This document shows, one piece after another, positions 1-8,502 of a stretch of 32,675 bases of DNA. Source of the DNA: an uncultured Desulfobacteraceae bacterium (GTDB lineage: Bacteria; Desulfobacterota; Desulfobacteria; Desulfobacterales; Desulfobacteraceae); the NCBI GenBank assembly GCA_913041495.1, contig CAJWHT010000042.1, positions 1 to 32,675 on the forward strand, in the 5' to 3' direction. A program made the translations under genes and the position numbers. Numbering within the stretch: position 1 is the stretch's first letter; every line of letters begins with the position of its first letter. A model generated the notes under the pieces. It was not told the DNA's origin. It was given only the letters and a program-made list of their open reading frames with translations, and made no database searches.

Positions 1-975
<975 letters not shown>

Positions 976-986
976 TAATCCTATAT

Positions 987-1008
987 AAACAAAGCTTTTG
1001 CTTTGTTT
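987..1008 (-). repeat. Perfect 9-bp hairpin in the 16S leader
   Basis: AAACAAAGC at 987-995 pairs with GCTTTGTTT at 1000-1008 around a 4-nt loop, about 12 nt upstream of the mature 16S 5' end. It is probably a local structure in pre-16S rRNA that affects folding or processing. The role is inferred from position. Confidence 0.55.
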
Positions 1009-1163
1009 GTACTAAAACTTTAAGGTCAAACCCGCCTTGCTGTTAGGCTCGGCAGGATGTTTTGTGACCCGCTCATTGCTTTTTTCACTGACCAATTTTC
1101 AAAGATCAAAAAAAATCTCCCCGGAGGTTTTGCCCGTTTGGGTTCCCCCGTGAAGACCGACGT

Positions 1164-1192
1164 AATATCCTAGAATTTTTCATTTCTGTCAA
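1164..1192 (-). promoter_or_regulatory. rrn promoter for the 16S operon
   Basis: On the minus strand a perfect TTGACA (1192-1187) is followed after 17 bp by GATATT (1169-1164), 4 of 6 matches to the -10 consensus. Just upstream (about 1193-1220) is a very A/T-rich stretch that could be an UP element. Transcription would start near 1157, giving a leader of about 180 nt before 16S. Confidence 0.65.
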
Positions 1193-1254
1193 ACACTTTT
1201 TTAATCTTTTTTTAACTTTTATTCTGACCCTTTGATTTTAATGATAATTGTGTC

Positions 1255-1283
1255 TTGTGTCAGCCGGATCAAATCTCTATATT
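1255..1283 (+). promoter_or_regulatory. Putative promoter of the threonine aldolase gene
   Basis: TTGTGT (1255-1260), a 17-bp spacer and TATATT (1278-1283) lie 50 bp upstream of the start codon. The -10 is good (5 of 6) but the -35 is weak (3 of 6). Confidence 0.4.
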
Positions 1284-1333
1284 GGGATCACTCGAATGTG
1301 AATCCATCTTAATTTTTAATTTAAGGAATAAAA

Positions 1334-2374
1334 ATGAGCGGTAAAAATATGAAGGCAAATTCCCTTGCAGACCTGAGAAGTGATACTGTTACCCGCCCCA
1401 CACTGGAAATGAAATCCGCCATGATGGACGCTCCCTTAGGGGATGATGTATACGGTGAAGATCCTACCGTGAACCGTTTAGAAGAAAAAGCGGCACACCT
1501 CACCGGGAAAAAAGCCGCACTCTATTGTTCTTCCGGCACCCAATCCAATCTTCTTGCCCTCTTAAGCCATTGCCAGAGAGGCGACGAATATATTGTGGGG
1601 CAGACCGCCCACACCTATAGATATGAGGCCGGCGGTGCCGCAGTGCTGGGCAGCATCCAGCCGCAACCCCTGGACTTTGAACCCGACGGCACCCTGGACC
1701 TTTCAAAAGTGGCCCGGTTCATCAAGCCCGATGATTACCACTTTGCAAAAACCCGTCTGCTCTGCCTTGAAAACACCCAAGGAGGCAAAATTCTTTCCAT
1801 GGGGTATTTAAAACAGGCCCGCGCCTTTGCAGATACCCATGGCCTGGGTTTTCATCTGGACGGCGCCCGGGTGTTTAACGCGGCCGTGGCATTGAATGTG
1901 GATATAAAAGAGATAACAGGCCTGTTTGATACCGTCTCCTGCTGCCTGTCCAAAGGACTTGGTGCGCCGGTGGGATCTGTTCTCTGCGGCCCTGCGGATT
2001 TCATTGCCCGGGCCAGGCGCTGGAGAAAAATGGTGGGCGGCGGCATGCGTCAGGCAGGAATTCTGGCGGCGGCCTGTATCTATGCCTTGGATAATAATGT
2101 TGACCGACTGGCTGAAGATCATGCCAACGCCAAACGACTTGCTGAAGGCCTGTCCGGTATTGAGGAGCTGAACATTCACCCGGAGGATGTCCAGACAAAC
2201 ATCCTATTTGCAACGGTGGGAGATAAAATTGATGCCTTGGCCGATCACATGGAAAAATACGGCATCTGCATTGACCGGGCGCAACATTTAAGACTGGTCA
2301 CCCATCTGGACATCACAGCCGAAGATATAGAAAATACAATACAGGGATTCAGGGACTTTTATCAAAAGGCGTAG
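1334..2374 (+). CDS. ltaE: Low-specificity L-threonine aldolase (PLP enzyme)
   Basis: This enzyme cleaves L-threonine or L-allo-threonine to glycine and acetaldehyde, a cytosolic PLP fold-type I reaction. The 346-aa protein has the usual family length and opens with the typical LRSDTVTRPT segment. It carries the PLP-contacting HLDGAR motif (residues 174-179) and the Schiff-base lysine in LSKGLGAPVGS (about K207). The start is supported by AAGGA about six bases upstream; a second Met at residue 6 is less well placed. The gene stands alone, divergent from the rRNA operon and convergent with the zinc-ribbon gene across a strong hairpin. The family assignment is secure; the substrate stereo-preference cannot be read from sequence. 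Confidence 0.93.
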   Translation: MSGKNMKANSLADLRSDTVTRPTLEMKSAMMDAPLGDDVYGEDPTVNRLEEKAAHLTGKKAALYCSSGTQSNLLALLSHCQRGDEYIVGQTAHTYRYEAGGAAVLGSIQPQPLDFEPDGTLDLSKVARFIKPDDYHFAKTRLLCLENTQGGKILSMGYLKQARAFADTHGLGFHLDGARVFNAAVALNVDIKEITGLFDTVSCCLSKGLGAPVGSVLCGPADFIARARRWRKMVGGGMRQAGILAAACIYALDNNVDRLAEDHANAKRLAEGLSGIEELNIHPEDVQTNILFATVGDKIDALADHMEKYGICIDRAQHLRLVTHLDITAEDIENTIQGFRDFYQKA

Positions 2375-2390
2375 CAGGCAAGGCAAAACG

Positions 2391-2442
2391 CATAAACACG
2401 CAGCACATGGCCTCACTTAGGCATTCGTGCTGCGTGTTTATG
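2391..2442. terminator. Long perfect hairpin between convergent genes
   Basis: The 16-nt arm at 2391-2406 is perfectly complementary to 2427-2442, with a 20-nt loop that contains a small GCCT/AGGC inner pairing. It sits between the stop codons of two convergent genes, so it probably ends transcription from both sides. It lacks a clean T-tract on either side, so it may instead work as a factor-dependent end or 3'-end stabiliser. Confidence 0.55.
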
Positions 2443-2471
2443 TTACAAGCATTTCTAATGTGCCGGACCTG

Positions 2472-2720
2472 TCAGGATACGCCGGGCACTGTATATGTTT
2501 TACAGGACCCGCCGGAACAGGTGCGTTCCTGGGTATGCACCCCTTTGCCCGCACCTGCGGACCCGGAATCACCCATGGCATAGTTGGTGGCAGATACCAC
2601 CCGCTGGAATTCAATGGATTTGCATTTCGGGCAATTGATCTCCTTGTCATCATCCGACTTCATAACAATGACTTCAAAAAACTCTTCACACTTGGTGCAT
2701 TTAAACTCGTATATCGGCAT
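2472..2720 (-). CDS. FmdB-family small zinc ribbon protein
   Basis: The 82-aa protein begins MPIYEFKCTKCEEFFE and has a second CPKC pair about 20 residues on. These two CxxC knuckles are the four-Cys zinc ribbon of the FmdB/CxxC_CxxC_SSSS family. The C-terminal half is Gly/Ser-rich, ending with two more cysteines (CSGGSC). Members are widespread and are usually called putative regulatory proteins; the biochemical role is not established. A clear AAGGAG precedes the ATG, and the gene has its own promoter after recN. No partner gene suggests a function here. Confidence 0.85.
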   Translation of the reverse strand: MPIYEFKCTKCEEFFEVIVMKSDDDKEINCPKCKSIEFQRVVSATNYAMGDSGSAGAGKGVHTQERTCSGGSCKTYTVPGVS

Positions 2721-2780
2721 TATAACTCCTTAAATATTACCATCACATAGGACGCCCGCATTTTTCCTGGCGTATTTTTG

Positions 2781-2818
2781 ATAGTTGCAAACTATAATAA
2801 TAAAAGTTTCATTGTCAA
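2781..2818 (-). promoter_or_regulatory. Promoter with overlapping palindrome upstream of the FmdB-family gene
   Basis: On the minus strand a perfect TTGACA (2818-2813) is followed after 16 bp by TATAGT (2796-2791), 5 of 6 matches. This gives a leader of about 65 nt. The perfect inverted repeat ATAGTT-GCA-AACTAT (2781-2795) covers the -10 and the expected start of transcription, where a repressor would bind. Confidence 0.6.
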
Positions 2819-2884
2819 GAAAGCGGCCCAGATAAACAAAAATAACAGAGGGTTGGCAAAAAGGCAAAACAGTGTACGAATCAA

Positions 2885-4585
2885 TCAACGGGTTTCGAGC
2901 AGCTCCCTGGCATGGGCCCGTGTGGCATCGGTAATCTCCTGCCCCCCGATCATCCTGGCAATCTCTTCGATGCGTTCGGCCTCCGTGGACAGCGGGATAA
3001 TGCTTGTGGCGGTTCTTTGGTTTTTCACCTGTTTGAATATCCGGTATTGGTGGCTGCCATAGCGGGCGATCTGCGCCAGATGAGTGATGCAGATGACCTG
3101 GTGCCGGTCACCCAGTTCTTTGAGCTTCAGGCCGACCTTGTCCGAGGTGGCCCCGCCGATGCCTGAGTCCACTTCGTCAAAAACAAGCGTTTCCAGGGAC
3201 TGGCCCCGGGACAGCACGACTTTCAGCGCTAAAACGACTCGGGAAAGTTCCCCACCGGATGCAATTTTGGCAAGGGGTTTTGGGGGTTCTCCGGGATTGG
3301 GGCTGAGCAGGAACCCCACCTTATCCATACCTGTGGCAAAAATCTTTTCATTGGTGTCCGTGGAGATGTCGGACGGCTTGTCCGGAACACCCGTTGAAAA
3401 TGCCACCTCGAATCTGGCCCGGCCCATCTCAAGGGCCCCCAGCTCTTTTTGGGCCAGTTTGGCCAGGGCAAGCCCCTCTTTTTGCCGTCTCATGGACAGG
3501 GCTTTGGCCTTCTGGCGGATCCCCTCTTCCAGTTCTTTGAGCTCAGCTTCCAGTGCGGCAATTTTTTTTCCCAGTCCCAGGTTTTCCGAAAGGGCGCAGG
3601 ACATGGTCTCATACTGCTCAAAGAGCGATTCCAGGCTTCCCCCGTATTTGCGCTTGAGCTTTGAAATCAAATCCAACCGCTGGTCCACCGCTTCCAGGGA
3701 TTCCGGATCCAGATCAATGGTGTCCGTATAGGATCTCAGGTCGGAAATCAAATCCTGAAGGTCAAAGGAAATGGAGTCCAAGCGGTCCCCCATGGTCATG
3801 AGATGCGCATCACTTTGGCCGTAGTGCCGGAAGCGGTCTGACAGCCCTGCAATGCGTTCCATGAGGGCGCCTTCCCGGTCATAAATTTCGTGGATCGCCC
3901 CGTTCACGGTTTCAAATATCTGGCTGGCATTCTGGAGCTGCTCCCTTTTGCAGGCAAGCGCTTCATCTTCTCCGGGCTGGATGGCGGCGGCCTCTATTTC
4001 CTCAACCTGATGCTGGAGGAACTCCTGTTCCTTTTCTGCAGTGGCCTGCTGTTCCTTGAGTTCCCGGATTTTCCGTTTCATGGGAACGATTTTCCGGAAG
4101 AGCGCCCCCACCTCCCGCCGCAGGTCCAGGGTATTGGCAAATTCATCCAGAATATCCAGATGGTTTTCCTCTTTTAAAAGCCCCTGGTGGGCATGCTGGC
4201 TGGAAACCCCGGCCAGGTTAAACGTCACCTGTTTCAAAAGATCCAGGGTGGACTGGCGGGAGTTGATATACACCCGGCTTTTGCCTGCGGCAGAAATGAT
4301 CCGGCGGATGATCAACCCGTCTTCGGGGTCCATGCCCTGTTCCGCCATCACCCGGGCGGCGTGGGAGTCCGCATCAATTTCAAAAAAGGCTTCAAGTTCG
4401 GCGTTGTCTTCACCGGTACGCACCAGGTCAGCAGATGCCCTGCCGCCCAACAGCAGGTTTACGGCCTCTATGATAATGGACTTGCCGGCCCCGGTTTCTC
4501 CGGTGAGCACGGAAAGCCCCGGATTGAACTCAATCCGTATATCTTCAATGATTGCAAAGTTTTTTATGGCCAGCGCGCTTAGCAT
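2885..4585 (-). CDS. recN: DNA repair protein RecN
   Basis: RecN is an SMC-like ATPase that acts early in recombinational repair of double-strand breaks. The protein (566 aa from the chosen start, family about 550-570) has Walker A GETGAGKS at residues 29-36, a long central coiled-coil region rich in Glu, Lys, Leu and Gln, the ABC signature SGGELSR, and Walker B TLVFDEVDSGIGG followed by the switch His region CITHLAQIA. The open frame extends five codons further upstream, but AGGAGG lies four bases before the inner ATG at 4585, which gives MLSALAIKNF, the typical RecN beginning. That start lies inside the upstream membrane-protein gene (41-bp overlap), so translation is probably coupled. I see no LexA-type box nearby. 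Confidence 0.96.
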   Translation of the reverse strand: MLSALAIKNFAIIEDIRIEFNPGLSVLTGETGAGKSIIIEAVNLLLGGRASADLVRTGEDNAELEAFFEIDADSHAARVMAEQGMDPEDGLIIRRIISAAGKSRVYINSRQSTLDLLKQVTFNLAGVSSQHAHQGLLKEENHLDILDEFANTLDLRREVGALFRKIVPMKRKIRELKEQQATAEKEQEFLQHQVEEIEAAAIQPGEDEALACKREQLQNASQIFETVNGAIHEIYDREGALMERIAGLSDRFRHYGQSDAHLMTMGDRLDSISFDLQDLISDLRSYTDTIDLDPESLEAVDQRLDLISKLKRKYGGSLESLFEQYETMSCALSENLGLGKKIAALEAELKELEEGIRQKAKALSMRRQKEGLALAKLAQKELGALEMGRARFEVAFSTGVPDKPSDISTDTNEKIFATGMDKVGFLLSPNPGEPPKPLAKIASGGELSRVVLALKVVLSRGQSLETLVFDEVDSGIGGATSDKVGLKLKELGDRHQVICITHLAQIARYGSHQYRIFKQVKNQRTATSIIPLSTEAERIEEIARMIGGQEITDATRAHARELLETR

Positions 4586-5534
4586 TGAGCCTCCTTGCAT
4601 AAGAAAATCCTGTGTAGATCCAGGCCACGGCCATGGCTGCCAAAAGCCTTGGAACCCAGAGCCAGAATACGGGGAGCCCTAAGGGCAGAAAAAGTGCCGG
4701 GTCTTCGATCATGGCATGGTTGACCCCGATGGACAGGTGCAGCTTGGTCAGGGCCTCCCGATCATACGCATGGCTTCGCGTTTCTTCAACGATGACGGCT
4801 GATCCATAGGCAAGGCCGAAGGTTGCGGCTGTCATCCAGAGCATGGCGCAGGACCGGTCGAGCCCCATAAGACAAACCACAGGGGCACAGACCCGGGTGA
4901 CCGCATCAATGAGATGGAACTGCTTGGCCAGTTCAAGCACCACCATCAGCGGCATGATAATACAAAAAATCTGGACACACAGTTTGCCCGTGCTGATGCC
5001 CCATTCCGTCAGCATGGCGGAAAAGGGAACTGCCGCGGCCTGAGTTGCGGTACCGGAGGCAGCAATCGCTGTCCCGGGGTCCACACCCAGAATCCAGGCA
5101 CATATAAAGGTCACCACAAAGGACATCACCAGACGAAAGGCCGCAGCCATGAAAAACCGAATGCCGGAATTCGCCTGAACCAGGCTTTCCTGGATGATGT
5201 TATGGGAAATCAGGGTAAAGACGGCGATCAATATCATGTGATCCATGGAAAATGGCATCACCGACAATGCCGCCACGGTGCCGTATATCCCTGAAAAAAG
5301 CCCGATTACAAGTACCACGGCGGCAGATGCCGGCAGATGAATCAGGCTCATCAGGGGCTCCAGCAGAAAATCCAGGTGATGGAGCAGGTTAAAATGCACC
5401 ATCACGGCCGTGAAAAAGGAAATGGGTACAAGAATCTTGAGCAGCCAGATCAGGCCGCTCCATCCTTTTTTCAGTCCTGCGGTGACACTGGCTTGAACAC
5501 GGCGGGCAGTGGTGCCGTTATTTTCTTGACGCAT
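4545..5534 (-). CDS. Nucleoside-recognition (Gate) domain membrane protein
   Basis: The 329-aa protein is strongly hydrophobic, with about eight predicted membrane segments and a basic C-terminal tail. The pattern, including SGTATQAAAVPFSAM and the GLAYGSAVIVEET stretch, fits the nucleoside-recognition/Gate family related to SpmA/SpmB and YjiH. The function of most members is unproven; transport or gating of a small solute is inferred. It starts 5 bp after the 66-aa gene and its 3' end overlaps recN by 41 bp, so the three form one operon. The link to DNA repair is positional only. Confidence 0.72.
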   Translation of the reverse strand: MRQENNGTTARRVQASVTAGLKKGWSGLIWLLKILVPISFFTAVMVHFNLLHHLDFLLEPLMSLIHLPASAAVVLVIGLFSGIYGTVAALSVMPFSMDHMILIAVFTLISHNIIQESLVQANSGIRFFMAAAFRLVMSFVVTFICAWILGVDPGTAIAASGTATQAAAVPFSAMLTEWGISTGKLCVQIFCIIMPLMVVLELAKQFHLIDAVTRVCAPVVCLMGLDRSCAMLWMTAATFGLAYGSAVIVEETRSHAYDREALTKLHLSIGVNHAMIEDPALFLPLGLPVFWLWVPRLLAAMAVAWIYTGFSYARRLNAKRAGHKKLCNH

Positions 5535-5539
5535 CTGGG

Positions 5540-5740
5540 TTATTTTCTGTCATTATGGTTTTCGGACGCCTGTGTTTCAGCCGTTTGGGCAGCCAGGCTT
5601 TTTCGGACGGTATCATTGACTGTCGTATGGATATCCCTGAAAGATTCATGTATATTGGAAGGTGACAACCTGCCCATCTCAATGAATTTGACAATGATTT
5701 CCTTGGTGGTCCTAAGTATCTGTTCGTCTATGGATTTCAT
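5540..5740 (-). CDS. Small hypothetical protein resembling the N-terminal part of MucR/Ros
   Basis: The 66-aa protein has an amphipathic helical N-terminus and a polar tail. The segment ILRTTKEIIVKFIEMGRLSP followed by a hydrophobic-spaced stretch ending RDIHTTV parallels the N-terminal oligomerisation region of MucR/Ros regulators (pattern LT.DIV..YVSN....P..L..LI..VH..L). The Cys2-His2 zinc finger that should follow is absent, and I see no frameshifted remnant of it before the next gene. It heads the operon with the Gate-domain protein and recN. The start has no convincing Shine-Dalgarno. A possible promoter (TTGACC, 17 bp, TATTCA) lies just upstream. The resemblance is from visual comparison, so the function is unassigned. 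Confidence 0.6.
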   Translation of the reverse strand: MKSIDEQILRTTKEIIVKFIEMGRLSPSNIHESFRDIHTTVNDTVRKSLAAQTAETQASENHNDRK

Positions 5741-5796
5741 AAAAATGATGAATACCAGAAGCCCGTAACAAGGTCAAGATTCACCGCTTTTTTGTA

Positions 5797-5824
5797 TTGA
5801 TAAACCCAACAGAATGCCTATAAT
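5797..5824 (+). promoter_or_regulatory. Promoter of the TraB-domain gene
   Basis: TTGATA (5797-5802), a 16-bp spacer and a perfect TATAAT (5819-5824) lie 41 bp before the start codon at 5866. This is one of the best sigma-70-type promoters in the window. Confidence 0.65.
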
Positions 5825-5865
5825 ACAACTCCTTGAATTAACCCCAAGAAAGGCAAGCCCCACAT

Positions 5866-7086
5866 ATGGACCAAACAGCCATGGACCAACAAGTTATCGA
5901 TCAAAAAACCCATGATATACCCCCAAATAAAGATATTCACCACCTGACATGGGAAGATAAAAAAATAATTCTCATCGGCACTGCCCATGTCTCCCGCCAC
6001 AGCGCGGAACTGGTAACCCAAACCATAAGGGCTGAACAGCCGGACACCGTATGTGTGGAGCTTTGCAATACCCGTCTGGCTTCCATAAGGGATTCGGACC
6101 GCTGGCGGAACATGGACATTGTAAAGGTCATCAAACAAAAAAAAGCCCTTATGCTGTTCATGAACCTTTTGCTCTCCTCCTTCCAGAAAAAAATCGCTGA
6201 TAAATTTGACGTGAAGCCCGGACAGGAGATGATCAACGCCATAGAGGCGGCAGATGAGGTTGACGCCACGCTGGTGCCTGCGGACCGGGAAATCCAGACC
6301 ACCCTGTCCCGGGTATGGCGGGGCATGGGATTCTGGGAAAAACTCAAACTGACCTTCTCCATGGTGTTTTCCTTCGGCCAGGCCGACGACATAGAAGAGG
6401 CGGATATCGAAAAGATGAAACAGGAGGATATCCTCCAGTCACTGTTATCCGAAGTAAAAGACGCCCACCCCATCATTGAACAGGCATTGATCGATGAACG
6501 GGATCAGTTCCTGGCCGAGCATATAAGATCTGCGCCGGGCGAAACGATTGTGGCAGTAGTGGGTGCTGCCCACGTTCCGGGTATAAAACGGTACGTCCGG
6601 GAAGCCATCCCCATTGACGTGGCCGCCCTGAATGAAATTCCGCCGGCCGGGAATATCGGCAAGGTACTCAAATGGCTGATTCCCGGCCTCATACTGCTGC
6701 TCTTTGCCGCAGGATTCATGATGGAGGGCAAAAATGCAGGCACCGATATGATCTGGATCTGGGTGCTGGCCAATGGTATTTTCGCCGGTATCGGCGCCCT
6801 TGCCGCCATGGCCCATCCCTATACCATCGCCTCATCCATAATTGCCGCCCCCCTGACCTCCCTCAATCCCATGATTGCCGCAGGCTGGGTGTCCGGCCTG
6901 GTGGAGGCCTTCTCAAGGAAACCAAAGGTCAAGGACCTGGAGGCGATTCCCGAAGACATTACCTCCGTAAAGGGATTCTGGCGAAACAATGTCACCCGGA
7001 TCCTCCTGGTGGTGATCTTCACCAACCTGGGCTCCACCGTGGGCACCATGACCGCACTGCCGCTTATGATCAAGCTGATTTCCTGA
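5866..7086 (+). CDS. TraB/PrgY-family membrane protein
   Basis: The 406-aa protein has an N-terminal cytosolic domain with GTAHVS (residues 38-43), a conserved VELC segment, and a second histidine motif GAAHVPG (233-239). These are the marks of the TraB/PrgY/GumN superfamily, thought to be metalloproteases or erythromycin-esterase-like enzymes. PrgY of Enterococcus lowers pheromone activity. Residues from about 265 to the end form four membrane segments, as in the bacterial and archaeal TraB-PrgY type. A second Met at codon 6 is an alternative start, and the upstream AAGAAAGG is rather far from either. It is divergent from the MucR-like/recN operon. The substrate is unknown. Confidence 0.82.
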   Translation: MDQTAMDQQVIDQKTHDIPPNKDIHHLTWEDKKIILIGTAHVSRHSAELVTQTIRAEQPDTVCVELCNTRLASIRDSDRWRNMDIVKVIKQKKALMLFMNLLLSSFQKKIADKFDVKPGQEMINAIEAADEVDATLVPADREIQTTLSRVWRGMGFWEKLKLTFSMVFSFGQADDIEEADIEKMKQEDILQSLLSEVKDAHPIIEQALIDERDQFLAEHIRSAPGETIVAVVGAAHVPGIKRYVREAIPIDVAALNEIPPAGNIGKVLKWLIPGLILLLFAAGFMMEGKNAGTDMIWIWVLANGIFAGIGALAAMAHPYTIASSIIAAPLTSLNPMIAAGWVSGLVEAFSRKPKVKDLEAIPEDITSVKGFWRNNVTRILLVVIFTNLGSTVGTMTALPLMIKLIS

Positions 7087-7103
7087 TCCGCACCCCACAA
7101 TTT

Positions 7104-7131
7104 CCCGGGGGATGCCGCCCAGCCCCCCGGG
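7104..7131 (+). terminator. Hairpin terminator after the TraB-family gene
   Basis: CCCGGGGG (7104-7111) pairs with CCCCCGGG (7124-7131), an 8-bp G/C stem with a 12-nt loop 17 bp after the stop codon. It is followed by moderately T-rich sequence. Confidence 0.6.
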
Positions 7132-7175
7132 TTACATTTCATACTTAGTTCTACTTATTTTCAACGGTTTTCATC

Positions 7176-7204
7176 TTGCCTTCCCCCAAAGATATGATTA
7201 TACT
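7176..7204 (+). promoter_or_regulatory. Putative promoter of the EAL-HDOD gene
   Basis: TTGCCT (7176-7181), a 17-bp spacer and TATACT (7199-7204). The -10 matches 5 of 6 and the -35 matches 4 of 6. The leader would be about 64 nt. Confidence 0.45.
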
Positions 7205-7274
7205 GGACCCCATCTAACCAGCGATTCCAGCAGGAGAGATTTAGCGAAAATTACGATTCGGAGAACGGTATTCA

Positions 7275-8492
7275 ATGAAGGTGTTTGTCGCCCGGCAACC
7301 GGTATTTACTGCAAAAAAAAACCTATTCGGATATGAGCTTCTTTTCCGCCTGGGCTTAGAAAACTCATTCCCGGATATCGATGGGTCAACCGCCACGTCC
7401 AGCGTTTTGGCCAATACATTTTTTTCCTTTGAACTCAACGATATCCTATCCGGGAAACCCGGACTGATCAACTTTCCCCAGGATCTTCTGATCAAACGGA
7501 CCCCGCTGCTGTTCCCCAAAGAGCATATTATAATCGAAGTATTGGAGGATGTTGAACCGAACCAAGAGGTCATCAATGCCCTGAAGGAATTTAAAACCCA
7601 GGGGTTTCGTATCGCTCTGGATGATTTCATCTACGACAAAAAATTCGATGCCATGATCCAGGTGTGTAATATGATCAAATTTGACATCATGGCCACCCCC
7701 CTGAACACCTTGGCCCCGATCCTTTCAGCGATTCCAAAAGAGCGGCCCATTACCCTGCTTGCGGAAAAAGTGGAAACCTACAAAGAATTTGAAACGGCCA
7801 AAGAGATGGGGTTCAGTTTGTTCCAGGGGTATTTTTTCGCAAAACCCGAAGTCCTCTCCCAAAGTGATATTTCAGCCGGCCAGGTGACCAAATTAAAGCT
7901 GGCCAGTGCCGTTGCAGGACGTGACCTGGATCTGGGCAACGTTGCCGAACTCATCAAAAAGGACGTATCTGTCTCCTTTAAACTGCTCAAATTCATCAAC
8001 GCAGCATACTTTAGGCGGGCAACGCCTGTTGACACCATCAAGGACGCCATCACCTACCTGGGAACGGATGAACTGAAAAAATTCATCAACGTGGTTGTGG
8101 TCTCTGACCTGAACCCGGATAAACCCAACGAATTAATCCGGTCCTCGGTCATCCGGGCACGGATGCTGGAGCGGTGCGCGGACATGGTAAAGACCCAATA
8201 TACTCCGGATGAACTCTTTACCATCGGCCTTTTTTCATCTATGGATGCCATCATGGATATGCCCATGGCGAAAATCCTGGAAAACATCGCCCTGTCCGGT
8301 CATATCAAGGATGCCCTGCTGGGCCGGGATAAAAATTTTTTACAGCTCAGCCGGCTGGTAACTCACTTTGAACGCGGCCTGTGGGAAGACCGCCTGCTAA
8401 AACTCACCCAAGACACGCGGCTGTTCAAAAAACTGCCGGAATTCTACCTGGATGCATTGAAAATGGCGGATTCCTTTTTTTCGGCAGCCTGA
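7275..8492 (+). CDS. EAL-HDOD signalling protein (YuxH type)
   Basis: The 405-aa protein has a compact N-terminal EAL-like domain (about 1-200) and a C-terminal HDOD domain (about 200-390, with DVSVSFKLLKFINAAYF). The EAL signature reads GYELLFR. Residues matching the metal- and c-di-GMP-contacting positions are still visible: N in LINFPQ, E in IIIEVLED, DD in IALDDF, K in MIKFDIM, E in AEKVE and Q in FQGYFF. The loop-6 DFGTG region is replaced by DDFIYDKKFDAM. Family members are mostly considered non-hydrolytic c-di-GMP or signalling scaffolds, but loss of activity cannot be concluded from these residues alone. The stop lies 10 bp from the purN stop on the other strand. Confidence 0.88.
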   Translation: MKVFVARQPVFTAKKNLFGYELLFRLGLENSFPDIDGSTATSSVLANTFFSFELNDILSGKPGLINFPQDLLIKRTPLLFPKEHIIIEVLEDVEPNQEVINALKEFKTQGFRIALDDFIYDKKFDAMIQVCNMIKFDIMATPLNTLAPILSAIPKERPITLLAEKVETYKEFETAKEMGFSLFQGYFFAKPEVLSQSDISAGQVTKLKLASAVAGRDLDLGNVAELIKKDVSVSFKLLKFINAAYFRRATPVDTIKDAITYLGTDELKKFINVVVVSDLNPDKPNELIRSSVIRARMLERCADMVKTQYTPDELFTIGLFSSMDAIMDMPMAKILENIALSGHIKDALLGRDKNFLQLSRLVTHFERGLWEDRLLKLTQDTRLFKKLPEFYLDALKMADSFFSAA

Positions 8493-8502
8493 AAACTTAC
8501 GG

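Larger units (their letters stand above)
976..1333. other. Gene-free divergent region: rrn leader and ltaE promoter region
   Basis: This 358-bp stretch has no credible coding region. It holds the 16S leader (minus strand, about 976-1157), the rrn promoter, an A/T-rich block, and the putative promoter of the threonine aldolase gene. In the leader, TGATCTTTGAAAA on the minus strand (1108-1096) resembles the boxA antitermination element of rRNA operons. Close to the 16S 5' end is the perfect hairpin listed separately. Confidence 0.6.

Noticed and set aside
2440-2474. Possible selenocysteine readthrough at the TGA of the FmdB-family gene (sulfate reducers are rich in selenoproteins)
   Set aside because: The sequence after the TGA shows no CxxU-type context and no family extension, and the hairpin lies too near the end of both genes to be a convincing SECIS.
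2427-2750. 107-codon plus-strand frame opposite the FmdB-family gene
   Set aside because: Starts within the hairpin stem with no Shine-Dalgarno and overlaps a clear zinc-ribbon gene and its promoter.
3084-3731. 215-codon antisense frame within recN
   Set aside because: Ser/Arg/Pro-rich shadow opposite the RecN ATPase region.
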